Positions 32,652-40,864 of a stretch of DNA of 64,000 nucleotides are shown here, piece by piece. Position numbers and translations under genes: made by a program. Position 1 is the first letter of the stretch; each line of letters begins with the position of its first letter. Under the pieces are notes generated by a model that saw only the letters and a list, made by a program, of their open reading frames with translations, had not been told where the DNA came from and ran no database searches. Origin of the DNA: Limiplasma sp036645955 (GTDB lineage: Bacteria > Bacillota > Clostridia > Christensenellales > Aristaeellaceae); assembly GCA_036645955.1 (NCBI GenBank), contig JAVXND010000001.1, positions 62,001-126,000 on the forward strand. The letters run 5' to 3'.

Positions 32652-33953
32652 TTACGATTGCGCGGTATCCAGCATGGCAAGCTCCACGGTCAAGGTAAGG
32701 TACTCGCCTTCGGGTATGTTTTGCATGTCCTCTACCTTATCCAACCCGCCAGGCACACGGTAAATCTTGAGCTTTGCCTGCTCGCCCGCCTGCTTTTTCT
32801 GTAAAGCCTCCAGCATTTGCGTGGTGGTGGAAATCACGGTGTCGTCCACCTCCACCACAATGTCAGCAACCAGCAGTCCCGCTTTTTCAGCAGGAGAGTT
32901 TTTCTCTACCTCTGAAATATAGGCACCATTGGGAATTAAGCCTTGGGCAAGCGCATAGCTATTGGGGTTAAGCCCCCCCACCTTTACGCCGATGCGCGGC
33001 TTTTCCGTAGCCACAACACCGTCCTGCGCAGAGGTGTTTCCCGCGCTGGATTGACCATCCGCGTTCACGTTGCCCTTGCCTGCAAGCACGTCGTTGATAA
33101 GCGACTTGGCCTCGTTGATCGGTATGGCCATGCCTATGCCCTCAACGGTGTTGCCAGAATAAGCGGAGCCTGTGTATTTCATGCTTGGCACGCCAATCAG
33201 CTCGCCTGCCACATTGAACATGCCGCCGCCGCTGTTGCCCGCATTGATGGCCGCATCGGTTTGAATCATGGCGTTAGAGGCACGCTTTCCATAGGCATCG
33301 GTAGCGTTGCTCTTCACCGCACGGTTCAGCGCTGAAATCACGCCCACCGTGGTTGTGCCCGTAAAGCTTAGGGGATTGCCAATGCAAATGGCCCAGTCGC
33401 CGACATTGAGCATATCACTATCGCCAAGCACCACGGGGTCAAGCGTGAGCCCTTCCACCTTGAGTACCGCGATGTCCTTTTTTTCGTCCGTGCCCATGAG
33501 CACCGCAGGCAAAACCTTCTCGCCGCTGGTAACCTCCAAGGTAGTGGCGCCCTCGATTACGTGATAGTTTGTGAGCACATAGCCCTTTGCCACCACGACA
33601 CCGCTGCCGCTGCCCTGCAATACCTGACGGTTGTCATCCTCGCTCGGGCTGTCATCGCCAGAGCCGCCATAAGGATTGCCAAAGCTAAAGCCATTGCCAA
33701 AGTCAAAGTAATACCCATTGTTTTGGCTGCGGTAGGTGGTGTAATTGTTTACACCCACAACGCTTGCGCGCACCTTTTGCACCGCCTCCGTAAAGGGGCT
33801 GGTAACCACCGTTGCGTTTTCCGAAACGGTTACGGCCTCCGCCCCCGCCGTCGCATTCATCTGAAAAAGGGAAACCGATGTACCCACAACCATTGCAAGT
33901 GCCACCACAATTGCGATATACCCATAGATGTTTTTCTTCATATTGTTTCTCAT
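32652..33953 (-). CDS. htrA: HtrA/DegP-type serine protease with PDZ domain
   Basis: A 433-residue membrane-anchored quality-control protease that degrades misfolded proteins outside the cell membrane. A single membrane helix lies at about residues 9-30. The trypsin-like domain has catalytic H131 (NYHVIEG), D160 (KKDIAVLKV) and S241 (NAGNSGGGMF). One PDZ domain covers about 325-425. A glycine/serine/asparagine-rich linker precedes the protease domain. AAGGAGGG lies 7 bases before the ATG. It is a single gene, convergent with the DUF3990 cassette. Confidence 0.95.
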   Translation of the reverse strand: MRNNMKKNIYGYIAIVVALAMVVGTSVSLFQMNATAGAEAVTVSENATVVTSPFTEAVQKVRASVVGVNNYTTYRSQNNGYYFDFGNGFSFGNPYGGSGDDSPSEDDNRQVLQGSGSGVVVAKGYVLTNYHVIEGATTLEVTSGEKVLPAVLMGTDEKKDIAVLKVEGLTLDPVVLGDSDMLNVGDWAICIGNPLSFTGTTTVGVISALNRAVKSNATDAYGKRASNAMIQTDAAINAGNSGGGMFNVAGELIGVPSMKYTGSAYSGNTVEGIGMAIPINEAKSLINDVLAGKGNVNADGQSSAGNTSAQDGVVATEKPRIGVKVGGLNPNSYALAQGLIPNGAYISEVEKNSPAEKAGLLVADIVVEVDDTVISTTTQMLEALQKKQAGEQAKLKIYRVPGGLDKVEDMQNIPEGEYLTLTVELAMLDTAQS

Positions 33954-34091
33954 GTAGCGTCCCTCCTTACTACGTGATTATGGTAACATGTAACTTTGTC
34001 ATTACCGTGAACACGCCGTGAATATTGTTTTGAAAATTGTGAAACGCATATGTTTTCTTGTTCACATTTAAAGGGGCTACGCGGGAAATGC

Positions 34092-35444
34092 TTATGCCTG
34101 CTCGTTTTCAATCGCGTAAATGGCCATGGCGCATTCCAAGCGCTTTTGCTCTATTTTGCATTCCATTTCATACGGCTTGCCAATATCGCCATTAAAGGCA
34201 TGCGCATTTGCCGCACAGCCGCCGCTGCAATAGAAGCGCGCCCAGCATTTGGAGCATTTTTCTTTACTGAGCACATGGTTTTGTTGAAAGCGCTTTTGAA
34301 TCGCCGTATCAAAAGTGCCATCCAGCACGGAACCCATTCGCATGCCCTCGCGCCCCACAAACTGGTGGCAGGGATAAATATCCCCTTCAGGCGTAACCGC
34401 TACATACTCATTGCCCGCACCACAGCCTGTGAGCCGTTTTTTCAAGCAGGGTCCGCCTGTCAAGTCCACCATGAAATGAAAGAAATTGAACCACTTGCCA
34501 TTTTTGCGGTACGCTATGTATTGCTCGCCCAAGCGCTCATACTCTTCAAATACGCGCGGCAAATCACTTTCATGAATGGCATATTCACAGCTATCCGCCG
34601 TAACCACAGGCTCTATGGAAAGCTGTTCAAAGCCTTCGTCGGCCAAATGAAGCACATCCTTGGAAAAATCCAGATTGAAGCCCGTGTACGTGCCCCTCAA
34701 ATAGTAGCGCTGCTGTCCGCGAAGCTTCACAAACTTCTTTGCCTTTTCAATAATCAGATCATAGCTGCCTTTGCCGTTGGGTGTGGGGCGCATACGGTCG
34801 TGCACCTCACGCCGTCCATCAATGGAGATGACCACATTATCCATTTCGCGGTTCAGAAAATCCATCACCTCATCGTCCATGGCAACGGCGTTGGTTGTGG
34901 TGGTAAATTTAAAGAGCTTGCCATTAGCCGCTTCCAGTGAGCGCCCGTAAGCCACAACCTCCTTGATGACTGGAAAGTTCATCAGCGGCTCGCCGCCAAA
35001 AAAATCCACCTCCAGATTTTTGCGTTTGCCGCTGTGGGCAATTAACCAATCCAGCGCTTTTTTGCCGGTTTGGGCAGAAAGCAAAGAGCGGCTTTGCATG
35101 TGAAATTCGCCCGTATCCGCAAAGCAATACTTGCAGCGTAGGTTACAATCGTGCGCCGCATGCAGGCACATGGCTTTCACCACGCCGCTATCCGCAGGCT
35201 CCACATCGCTGTAATCATCGGGTGCGTCAAGATAGCCCATGCGAATCAGCTCGCGAAGCTCTTCCACAGCCTCCTGCGCTTCCTCACGCGGGTATTTTTC
35301 CGCTAATTTTGAAATGATATCCGCGTCGGGCGTTTCCAAAAGCAGGGAAAGCGCGTCAAAAGCGATTTCATCCAGCGCATGCACCGCACCGCTGCCAACA
35401 TCCAACGCCATGGGTTTATTCAAAGCACGAAAAAGATGAATCAT
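34092..35444 (-). CDS. scfB: SCIFF peptide maturase, radical SAM with SPASM domain
   Basis: A 450-residue enzyme that installs thioether cross-links in the SCIFF peptide encoded just upstream. Residues near 100-107 (CNLRCKYC) bind the radical-SAM cluster. The C-terminal SPASM region carries many cysteines for auxiliary clusters, for example CGAGNEY, PCHQF and CSKCWARFYCSGGCAANA. The N-terminal 90 residues form the peptide-recognition part. AAGGAGGA is 6 bases before the ATG. It follows the precursor after 79 bases that contain an attenuator-like hairpin. Confidence 0.93.
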   Translation of the reverse strand: MIHLFRALNKPMALDVGSGAVHALDEIAFDALSLLLETPDADIISKLAEKYPREEAQEAVEELRELIRMGYLDAPDDYSDVEPADSGVVKAMCLHAAHDCNLRCKYCFADTGEFHMQSRSLLSAQTGKKALDWLIAHSGKRKNLEVDFFGGEPLMNFPVIKEVVAYGRSLEAANGKLFKFTTTTNAVAMDDEVMDFLNREMDNVVISIDGRREVHDRMRPTPNGKGSYDLIIEKAKKFVKLRGQQRYYLRGTYTGFNLDFSKDVLHLADEGFEQLSIEPVVTADSCEYAIHESDLPRVFEEYERLGEQYIAYRKNGKWFNFFHFMVDLTGGPCLKKRLTGCGAGNEYVAVTPEGDIYPCHQFVGREGMRMGSVLDGTFDTAIQKRFQQNHVLSKEKCSKCWARFYCSGGCAANAHAFNGDIGKPYEMECKIEQKRLECAMAIYAIENEQA

Positions 35445-35465
35445 TGATGTTCCTCCTTAAAAATG

Positions 35466-35505
35466 AAAAAAAGCACCGCATCGCCACATGGGCCAATGCG
35501 GTTGC
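35466..35505 (-). terminator. Attenuator hairpin between SCIFF precursor and maturase genes
   Basis: Read on the minus strand, GCAACCGCAT (35505-35496) pairs with ATGCGGTGC (35481-35473) and a run of T residues follows. It would end most transcripts after the precursor, so the peptide is made in excess of its enzyme. Confidence 0.75.
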
Positions 35506-35523
35506 TTGGATGCGTTCCCTTGG

Positions 35524-35718
35524 TTATTTGCCAAAGGAATGGTTTAGTTTGCCATCGCGGCCTGCAACAATTTTGTTTTCCTTGTTAGCGCAGCTTTGGT
35601 TGGCAACGGTGCAGCTGGTCTTGCAAGCGCTTTGGCAGGAGCTTTGGCACTCACCGCAACCGCCGTACGTTAGCGACTGGCGCAAGCAGGGCTCCGAAAC
35701 GATCTTGATATGCTTCAT
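35524..35718 (-). CDS. scfA: SCIFF ribosomal peptide precursor
   Basis: A 64-residue precursor of the 'six cysteines in forty-five' family, substrate of the adjacent radical-SAM maturase. The core is CGECQSSCQSACKTSCTVANQS followed by a last Cys, with cysteines at residues 21, 24, 28, 32, 36 and 43. An additional Cys sits at 11 in the leader. The start MKHIKIVSEP follows GGAGGG by about 9 bases; the longer frame adds 17 unrelated residues. Unusually, a 19-residue tail ending NHSFGK extends beyond the normal end after residue 45. The mature product's function is unknown in all clostridia. Confidence 0.92.
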   Translation of the reverse strand: MKHIKIVSEPCLRQSLTYGGCGECQSSCQSACKTSCTVANQSCANKENKIVAGRDGKLNHSFGK

Positions 35719-35757
35719 TAGGATGATCCCTCCAATATGATTTGCTTCACAGGTACC

Positions 35758-35786
35758 ATTATACATCATTGAGCATGGCTTTTCAA
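35758..35786 (-). promoter_or_regulatory. Promoter of the SCIFF operon
   Basis: On the minus strand TTGAAA (35786-35781) and TATAAT (35763-35758) are 17 bases apart. The start point would be near 35751, 33 bases before the precursor ATG. Confidence 0.85.
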
Positions 35787-35892
35787 GGGGCGGATGCTTT
35801 CTTCAAATGAACGTTTCTGCACGTTTCCGCACGGTCTGATTTCCTCTCTTCAAAAATTTCACAAAAAAAAGATGCAATTCAACATTCTTTAT

Positions 35893-35900
35893 GCTATAAT
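35893..35900 (+). promoter_or_regulatory. Extended -10 element for the CNNM/CBS gene
   Basis: TGC followed by TATAAT (35895-35900) forms a TGn-extended -10; no good -35 is visible. It is 48 bases before the TTG start codon at 35949. Confidence 0.55.
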
Positions 35901-35948
35901 AAAAAATCATACAGCACATGGCTGTGGATTGATAAGGAGGGTTTTTCC

Positions 35949-37367
35949 TTGGATGACCCCATAGGTAGTCAACTGTTGGTTCAACTTCTGCTCATATGCA
36001 TCAATGCGTTTTTTGCCGCCACGGAAACGGCGGTCGTAACACTCAATGAAAACAAAATACGCAAAAAGGCGGAGGATGGCGATGCCAAAGCCATTTTAAT
36101 GCTTAAAATGGTCGAGTCCCCCACGCGCTTCCTGTCCACCATTCAGGTTTGCATTACCCTGAGTGGTTTTATGGCAAGCGCATTCGCCGCAAGTAGCTTT
36201 GCTTCCGTATTGGCAAATAACCTATGGAACGCAGGCCTTACTTTTGTGCCCCTGAACACCCTTAACACCCTTTGTGTAATGGTCATTACCTTGATTCTCA
36301 GTTACTTTATGATTGTGCTTGGCGAGCTGGTGCCAAAACGAATTGCTCTGCAAGATCCCGAAAAAATCGCAAGATTTTCATGCGGTGTCATTGAATTTGT
36401 TGCCAAGCTCTTTAAGCCCTTGGTTTGGTTGCTCACCATCAGCACCAACGGTGTTTTGCGCCTCTTCCGAATCAACCCAAATGCGCAATCCGACGAGGTC
36501 ACCGAGGAAGAAATCCGCATGATGGTTGATATCGGCAGTGAAAGCGGCGCCATTGAGCAGGACGAGCGCGCAATGATCGAAAACATATTCGAATTTAACA
36601 ACACCACCGCCGCCGATGTCATGATTCACCGCATGGATGTGGTGGCCCTGCATGTGGATGATTCAAACGCCGAAATCGTTCAAACCATCCGCGAAAGCGG
36701 CTTGAGCCGTTTTCCTGTTTATGATGCCGATATCGACGATATCATCGGCGTGCTCAACACGCGCGATTTTCTGCTCAACACGCAAAGCGAACAGCCTAAG
36801 GCCATGCGCGAGCTGTTGCGTTCCGCCTATTTGGTACCTGAAACCGTGCCTGCTGATACCCTCTTTAACAACATGCAAAAGCAAAAAATCCACTTGGCCG
36901 TTGTGGTGGACGAATATGGCGGCATGAGCGGCATCGTCACCATGGAAGACCTTTTGGAGGAAATTGTCGGTAACATCTACGATGAATTTGACCCCAAAGA
37001 AGATATCGAAATCGAAAAAATGGGCGATAATCTTTGGCGGGTCATGGGCACCGTTGATTTGGATACCTTAGCCGACGAGCTTGCCATTGATTTGCCGCTG
37101 GAGGAAGAATACGATACATTAAGCGGTATGGTTTTTAGCACACTGTCCAGCATTCCAGAGGATGGCAGCACCCCCGAGGTTACCATGCATGGTTTGCATA
37201 TCCAAGTGGAAAGCATCTGCGACCACCGTGTGGAAAAAGCACTGGTCAGCAAGGTGCTCCCCGTGCCCGCCCCAAATGCGGAGGGCTTGGAAAAGTCCGA
37301 TGGCAAAAAGAGCGATGGAAAGCCCGCCAAGCAGGATAATGCCAGTGTGGAGCACAGCGCAGAGTGA
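35949..37367 (+). CDS. CNNM/CBS-domain membrane protein (HlyC/CorC family)
   Basis: A 472-residue membrane protein of the hemolysin/magnesium-efflux family (YhdP/YugS type). Domains in order: a CNNM membrane part with 3-4 helices (about residues 5-165), two CBS domains (about 210-335, including VVVDEYGGMSGIVTMEDLLEEIVG) and a CorC_HlyC C-terminal domain (about 350-430), then a charged low-complexity tail. Relatives influence Mg2+ or cobalt transport. The TTG start codon follows AAGGAGGG by 7 bases. The HAD gene begins 22 bases after the stop and is probably co-transcribed. Confidence 0.92.
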   Translation: MDDPIGSQLLVQLLLICINAFFAATETAVVTLNENKIRKKAEDGDAKAILMLKMVESPTRFLSTIQVCITLSGFMASAFAASSFASVLANNLWNAGLTFVPLNTLNTLCVMVITLILSYFMIVLGELVPKRIALQDPEKIARFSCGVIEFVAKLFKPLVWLLTISTNGVLRLFRINPNAQSDEVTEEEIRMMVDIGSESGAIEQDERAMIENIFEFNNTTAADVMIHRMDVVALHVDDSNAEIVQTIRESGLSRFPVYDADIDDIIGVLNTRDFLLNTQSEQPKAMRELLRSAYLVPETVPADTLFNNMQKQKIHLAVVVDEYGGMSGIVTMEDLLEEIVGNIYDEFDPKEDIEIEKMGDNLWRVMGTVDLDTLADELAIDLPLEEEYDTLSGMVFSTLSSIPEDGSTPEVTMHGLHIQVESICDHRVEKALVSKVLPVPAPNAEGLEKSDGKKSDGKPAKQDNASVEHSAE

Positions 37368-37389
37368 ACAAACAAAGGATGATGGCGGC

Positions 37390-38022
37390 ATGCAGGCGAA
37401 GCATCTGATTTGGGACTTTGACGGCACGCTATATGATAGCTACCCACTGCTTTTAAGCGCCCTGTTAGACGCGCTTGTAGCCATGGGTGCAAAAAACGTA
37501 TCGCCTATGGAAGCGCTCGCATTGCTCAAGGGCTCTGTTTCCAAAGCAGCCGAGCATTTCGCCAACCAGTACCAGCTGGATTTGCAGGCGCTTTTGGAGC
37601 GCTTTGAATCCAATCAGGAAGGCGACGAGCCCAAGCCCTATGAGGGCATACCCGCGCTTTTGCAGAGCCTGCATAAGGCTGGCTACAAGCATTATCTGTA
37701 CTCTCACCGCAACGCAGGCGCTTACGCCTGTTTAGAGGCGGATGGCTTATTGCCGCTGTTTGAGGATGGGATTACAAGCAATGACGGTTACCCCCGCAAG
37801 CCCGCGCCAAATGCGCTCCACGCGCTCATGCGCCGCAACCGCCTAGCGCCTGAAGCCTGCGCCATGATCGGCGACCGAAGCATCGATATCAGCGCTGGGC
37901 ATAACGCCCGTATGCTGGGCATTCTGTTTGACCCCGACGGCTTTTATCCCCACTCAAAAGCCGATATCTACGTACAGTCAGTAAAAGAGCTAGGCACATG
38001 CTTGCTATCAGCGCGTGCCTAG
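37390..38022 (+). CDS. HAD-superfamily phosphatase (phosphoglycolate phosphatase-like)
   Basis: A 210-residue cytoplasmic phosphatase. Motif I is WDFDGTLYDSYP, motif II YLYSHR, the motif III lysine is in GYPRKPAPNALH and motif IV is MIGDRSIDISAG. The size and helical cap match the Gph/PgmB group; the substrate is not known. The start is the ATG 22 bases after the preceding stop, with GGATGATGGCGG ahead; a longer frame runs inside the previous gene. The terminator hairpin begins inside its last codons. Confidence 0.87.
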   Translation: MQAKHLIWDFDGTLYDSYPLLLSALLDALVAMGAKNVSPMEALALLKGSVSKAAEHFANQYQLDLQALLERFESNQEGDEPKPYEGIPALLQSLHKAGYKHYLYSHRNAGAYACLEADGLLPLFEDGITSNDGYPRKPAPNALHALMRRNRLAPEACAMIGDRSIDISAGHNARMLGILFDPDGFYPHSKADIYVQSVKELGTCLLSARA

Positions 38023-38031
38023 CTCCTTTTT
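37987..38031. terminator. Bidirectional terminator overlapping the HAD stop codon
   Basis: GAGCTAGGCAC (37987-37997) and GTGCCTAGCTC (38015-38025) form an 11-bp stem followed by CTTTTTA on the plus strand and TTTT on the minus strand. It serves the HAD gene and, in the other direction, fucU. The last codons of the HAD gene lie in the stem. Confidence 0.82.
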
Positions 38032-38045
38032 ATACCCTCGTGGTT

Positions 38046-38471
38046 TTATTTGACCACGCCTTTTTTAAGAATGATATTGGCATATTGCGCCATTTCGCCT
38101 GTAGCCACCACCGCATAGGCTTTTTTGGCACGCTCATAATACGCAAAGCGCTCTATGTGCGTAATGGTTGCCGTGGGGTTTTGATGGTGCAGCGTAGCTT
38201 CATAAGCCTCCCAAATCACAGGCTTGTAAGAATCGCCTGGCACAACCTCCATCAGTATAAAATTGCAGGGATCATATTGATCCAAGGGAAATAGCGGTAA
38301 AATCGCCTTGAGCAAATCATCTGCCGCAATCCCATCGGCACGCACCGTTCTTTGCCCCATGCTTTCCGTCGGGAAATTCGCGTCTGCCAAAACAATTTCG
38401 TCACCATGACCCATTTCGGAAAGGATTTTCAGCAGTGCTGGGGAAATCAGAGGGGAAATTCCTTGAAGCAT
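38046..38471 (-). CDS. fucU: RbsD/FucU family sugar mutarotase, likely L-fucose mutarotase
   Basis: A 141-residue enzyme that interconverts sugar anomers. The family markers are the N-terminal MLQGISPLISPALLKILSEM, the histidine in GHGDEIVLADANFP (general base) and the C-terminal YANIILKKGVV. The IWEAYEA region favours FucU over RbsD. It is the last gene of a minus-strand operon with a ribose/fucose-type ABC importer, and an alpha-L-fucosidase lies nearby, which supports L-fucose as substrate. Weak ribosome site GGGTGA 6 bases before the ATG. Confidence 0.88.
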   Translation of the reverse strand: MLQGISPLISPALLKILSEMGHGDEIVLADANFPTESMGQRTVRADGIAADDLLKAILPLFPLDQYDPCNFILMEVVPGDSYKPVIWEAYEATLHHQNPTATITHIERFAYYERAKKAYAVVATGEMAQYANIILKKGVVK

Positions 38472-38512
38472 CCTTTGTCACCCTGTTTCTTTATTATTTC
38501 AAAGCTTAAATA

Positions 38513-38543
38513 GGCTCCGAGCAGCCTTTGACTGCTCGGAGCC
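38513..38543 (-). terminator. Hairpin between the binding-protein gene and fucU
   Basis: GGCTCCGAGCAG and CTGCTCGGAGCC form a perfect 12-bp stem with a 7-base loop. On the minus strand TATTTAAGC follows, so termination is probably partial, which would raise binding-protein output relative to fucU. Confidence 0.65.
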
Positions 38544-38561
38544 GAATACCAAATCAAACCA

Positions 38562-39614
38562 TTAATCGTATGCTAACAAAGCAATGTCAGGATCATCAAT
38601 ATTGACCTTGGTGTACCATTTTGCGCCTGTATCCACATCACCGACGGTTTCGCCGTTGGCGGCTTTATATGCCAGCTCCACAGCCAAGTAACCAATGGTG
38701 TAGGGATCCTGCGTTACGGAGCCAACAAACCAGCCATTGCGAACGGCGTTTTTCTGCGGCGCGCCTGCGTCAAAGCCAGCAACGATCAAGCCTTTAAAGC
38801 GTCCGCCCTCGCCTAGGTCAGAGCCATCAGCCGTAGCGGCCAGCAAGCCAGATACAGAGCCTTCGTTGGAGCAGAACAGAGCCGTTAGGCCTTCCATGTT
38901 CAGCAAGGAGTTGGCCGCGTTGGTCACATCGCCCACATTGGGGGTGGCGGCAACTTCTACATGAATGATGATGGTTGGTTTTTCAGCGGGCGCTGCCCAC
39001 AGGTCATGACCTTGCACCGCAACGGTTCCTAGGGGCTTTGCAAGCTCCACAGCCTTGTTCACAAAGCCAGTGGTACGCGCTGTGATGGATTCGCTGGTTG
39101 CATCCTGCGAAAGAACGGCAATCACAGTAGGATTCTCAGCCGTGGCCTCCTTGAGCGCATCAGCAAAGCCTTCCAGCTTGAAAATTTCTTCGGCGGCAAG
39201 TGCGGCGGCATTTTGGTTGTTCGTCGAGGCAGTCGCATAAATCGCGCCCTCGGGAGCATTCGGCACGCCGGAGTCAAAGCCGATTACGGGAATTTTATTT
39301 GCAATGCACTCTTGCAATTCTGTCATAACAGCATCGGTAGACAGCGCAGCAAGTGCTAATGCGGAGGGCTTCTTCGCCATTTCAGCCTTCAATGCCTCAA
39401 CCTGCGGCACAATGTCAGCTTCACTAGGTGGTCCATAATAGAACATTTCAACAGCATATTTTGCGGCGGCATCCTCACAGCCCTTCCGAACCGCTTGCCA
39501 GTACGCATGTTGTTCACCCTTGGAGATTACGGAAATGTACATGCCCTCAGCCGATGCGAGCGTGCAAGCCAAAACCAGCGACAATGCCAAAACGATTGCT
39601 AATGCCTTTTTCAT
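38562..39614 (-). CDS. Periplasmic-type sugar-binding protein of an RbsABC-like importer
   Basis: A 350-residue secreted binding protein of the ribose/galactose type (peripla_BP_4). A signal peptide (MKKALAIVLALSLVLACTLASA) ends near residue 22; an internal cysteine could be lipidated, but the context is not a good lipobox. The mature start YISVISKGEQHAYWQAVRKG and VIGFDSGVP are typical of RbsB relatives. AGGAGGG lies 7 bases before the ATG. With the ATPase, permease and fucU it would import a monosaccharide, most likely L-fucose by context. Confidence 0.88.
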   Translation of the reverse strand: MKKALAIVLALSLVLACTLASAEGMYISVISKGEQHAYWQAVRKGCEDAAAKYAVEMFYYGPPSEADIVPQVEALKAEMAKKPSALALAALSTDAVMTELQECIANKIPVIGFDSGVPNAPEGAIYATASTNNQNAAALAAEEIFKLEGFADALKEATAENPTVIAVLSQDATSESITARTTGFVNKAVELAKPLGTVAVQGHDLWAAPAEKPTIIIHVEVAATPNVGDVTNAANSLLNMEGLTALFCSNEGSVSGLLAATADGSDLGEGGRFKGLIVAGFDAGAPQKNAVRNGWFVGSVTQDPYTIGYLAVELAYKAANGETVGDVDTGAKWYTKVNIDDPDIALLAYD

Positions 39615-39771
39615 TGTATGCCCTCCTCTTACTTTTCAATGTCTGTGCCCAATTGTATTACACTTGGGTATTCTCTATCTTCCATCGCATAAGCCGTACT
39701 ACCTTGCATGTCCCTCCTTTTATCCCTATTCTGCCTTGCTTATGCGGTAACGAAGCCAAACCCGTGAGCCA

Positions 39772-40800
39772 TTAACCCTGTACTTTTTGGGTGCCGTCCG
39801 TTGCTTTTTCGGTTTCCTTTTTGTCGTTCTTTACGCGCAGGGATGCGTTGTTGCGCCAAATGTCCAACAGCACAGCGCCAATTACCACAAAGCCGGTAAT
39901 GAACGTTTGCCAATGCGCCTGCAAGCCCATGGAAGCCAAGCCCGTTTTGAGCGTGGCCATAATAAACACACCAATGAGCGTGCCCACCATGGTGCCAGCG
40001 CCGCCAGACATGGAGGTGCCGCCAATCACCACGCCCGCAATGGCGTTGAGCTCTTGTCCGTTGCCTGTGCCGGGAATCACGGTGGTGTAGGTTGCCGCAT
40101 AGAAAATGCCCGCCAAACCTGCAAACAATCCGCAAATGGTATAAACGAGGATCTTCCAGCGGTCTGTTTTCACACCGGATAGGCGCACAGCCTCTTCGTT
40201 TGAGCCAATGGCAAAGGTATAGCGCCCAAGGCGGGTTTTGTTGAGCAAAAATGCCCCGATAACAAATGCCACCAGCAAGTACACAATGCCCGTGGGAAAC
40301 GCGCCTGTGCGGTAGAACACATTCTTGAACCACTCATTTTCGGAGCCAATGGTTGGGTAGCGCTGGGTTTGCACTTTGGAAATAATGGAACCAAAGCCTT
40401 GTGAAACCAGCATGGTGCCTAGCGTTGCAATAAAGGGCGGAAGCTTGAGCTTTGCAATCATCAGCCCATTCATGAAGCCAAAAACCACGCCCACCAGCGG
40501 CACCAGCAGCAATGCCAGCGGCAGCGGCCAGCCCCAAGAGCTAAACGCAACGCCGCCAATCAGCGCAGAGCACATCATCACCGTGCCAATGGAAAGGTCA
40601 ATACCGCCCGTGATGATGACAAAGGTAACACCAAAAGCCATAAAGCCAATAAAGTAGGCGGATTCCAATATGGTTTTCAGCGTATAAACGGATAGGAAGT
40701 TCTTTCCCACCAATGAAAAGAACAGATATAGGATGACCAGCGCTGCCGGTGCGAAAAGTTTTTTGTAATCAAATTTTTTTGCTGCTACCTTTGTTTGCAT
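39772..40800 (-). CDS. Sugar ABC transporter permease (RbsC type)
   Basis: A 342-residue inner-membrane permease with about 8-10 helices and the family motif ATLGTMLVSQGF, GGIDLSIGTVM near the N-terminus and NAIAGVVIGGTSMSGG in the second half. The start is the second ATG (MQTKVAAKK), 11 bases after AAAGGA; the ATG 12 bases earlier lies on top of that ribosome site. It lies between the ATPase and binding-protein genes. Confidence 0.92.
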   Translation of the reverse strand: MQTKVAAKKFDYKKLFAPAALVILYLFFSLVGKNFLSVYTLKTILESAYFIGFMAFGVTFVIITGGIDLSIGTVMMCSALIGGVAFSSWGWPLPLALLLVPLVGVVFGFMNGLMIAKLKLPPFIATLGTMLVSQGFGSIISKVQTQRYPTIGSENEWFKNVFYRTGAFPTGIVYLLVAFVIGAFLLNKTRLGRYTFAIGSNEEAVRLSGVKTDRWKILVYTICGLFAGLAGIFYAATYTTVIPGTGNGQELNAIAGVVIGGTSMSGGAGTMVGTLIGVFIMATLKTGLASMGLQAHWQTFITGFVVIGAVLLDIWRNNASLRVKNDKKETEKATDGTQKVQG

Positions 40801-40864
40801 GGTGATAACCATCCTTTCAAAACTACAAGCGCATCATGAAAAAGTCTTTCAGGCTTTGCTCCTC

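Noticed and set aside
34050..34940. 296-residue plus-strand open frame opposite the SCIFF maturase
   Set aside because: Antisense to a well conserved radical-SAM gene; composition reflects the reverse frame and no start signal is seen.
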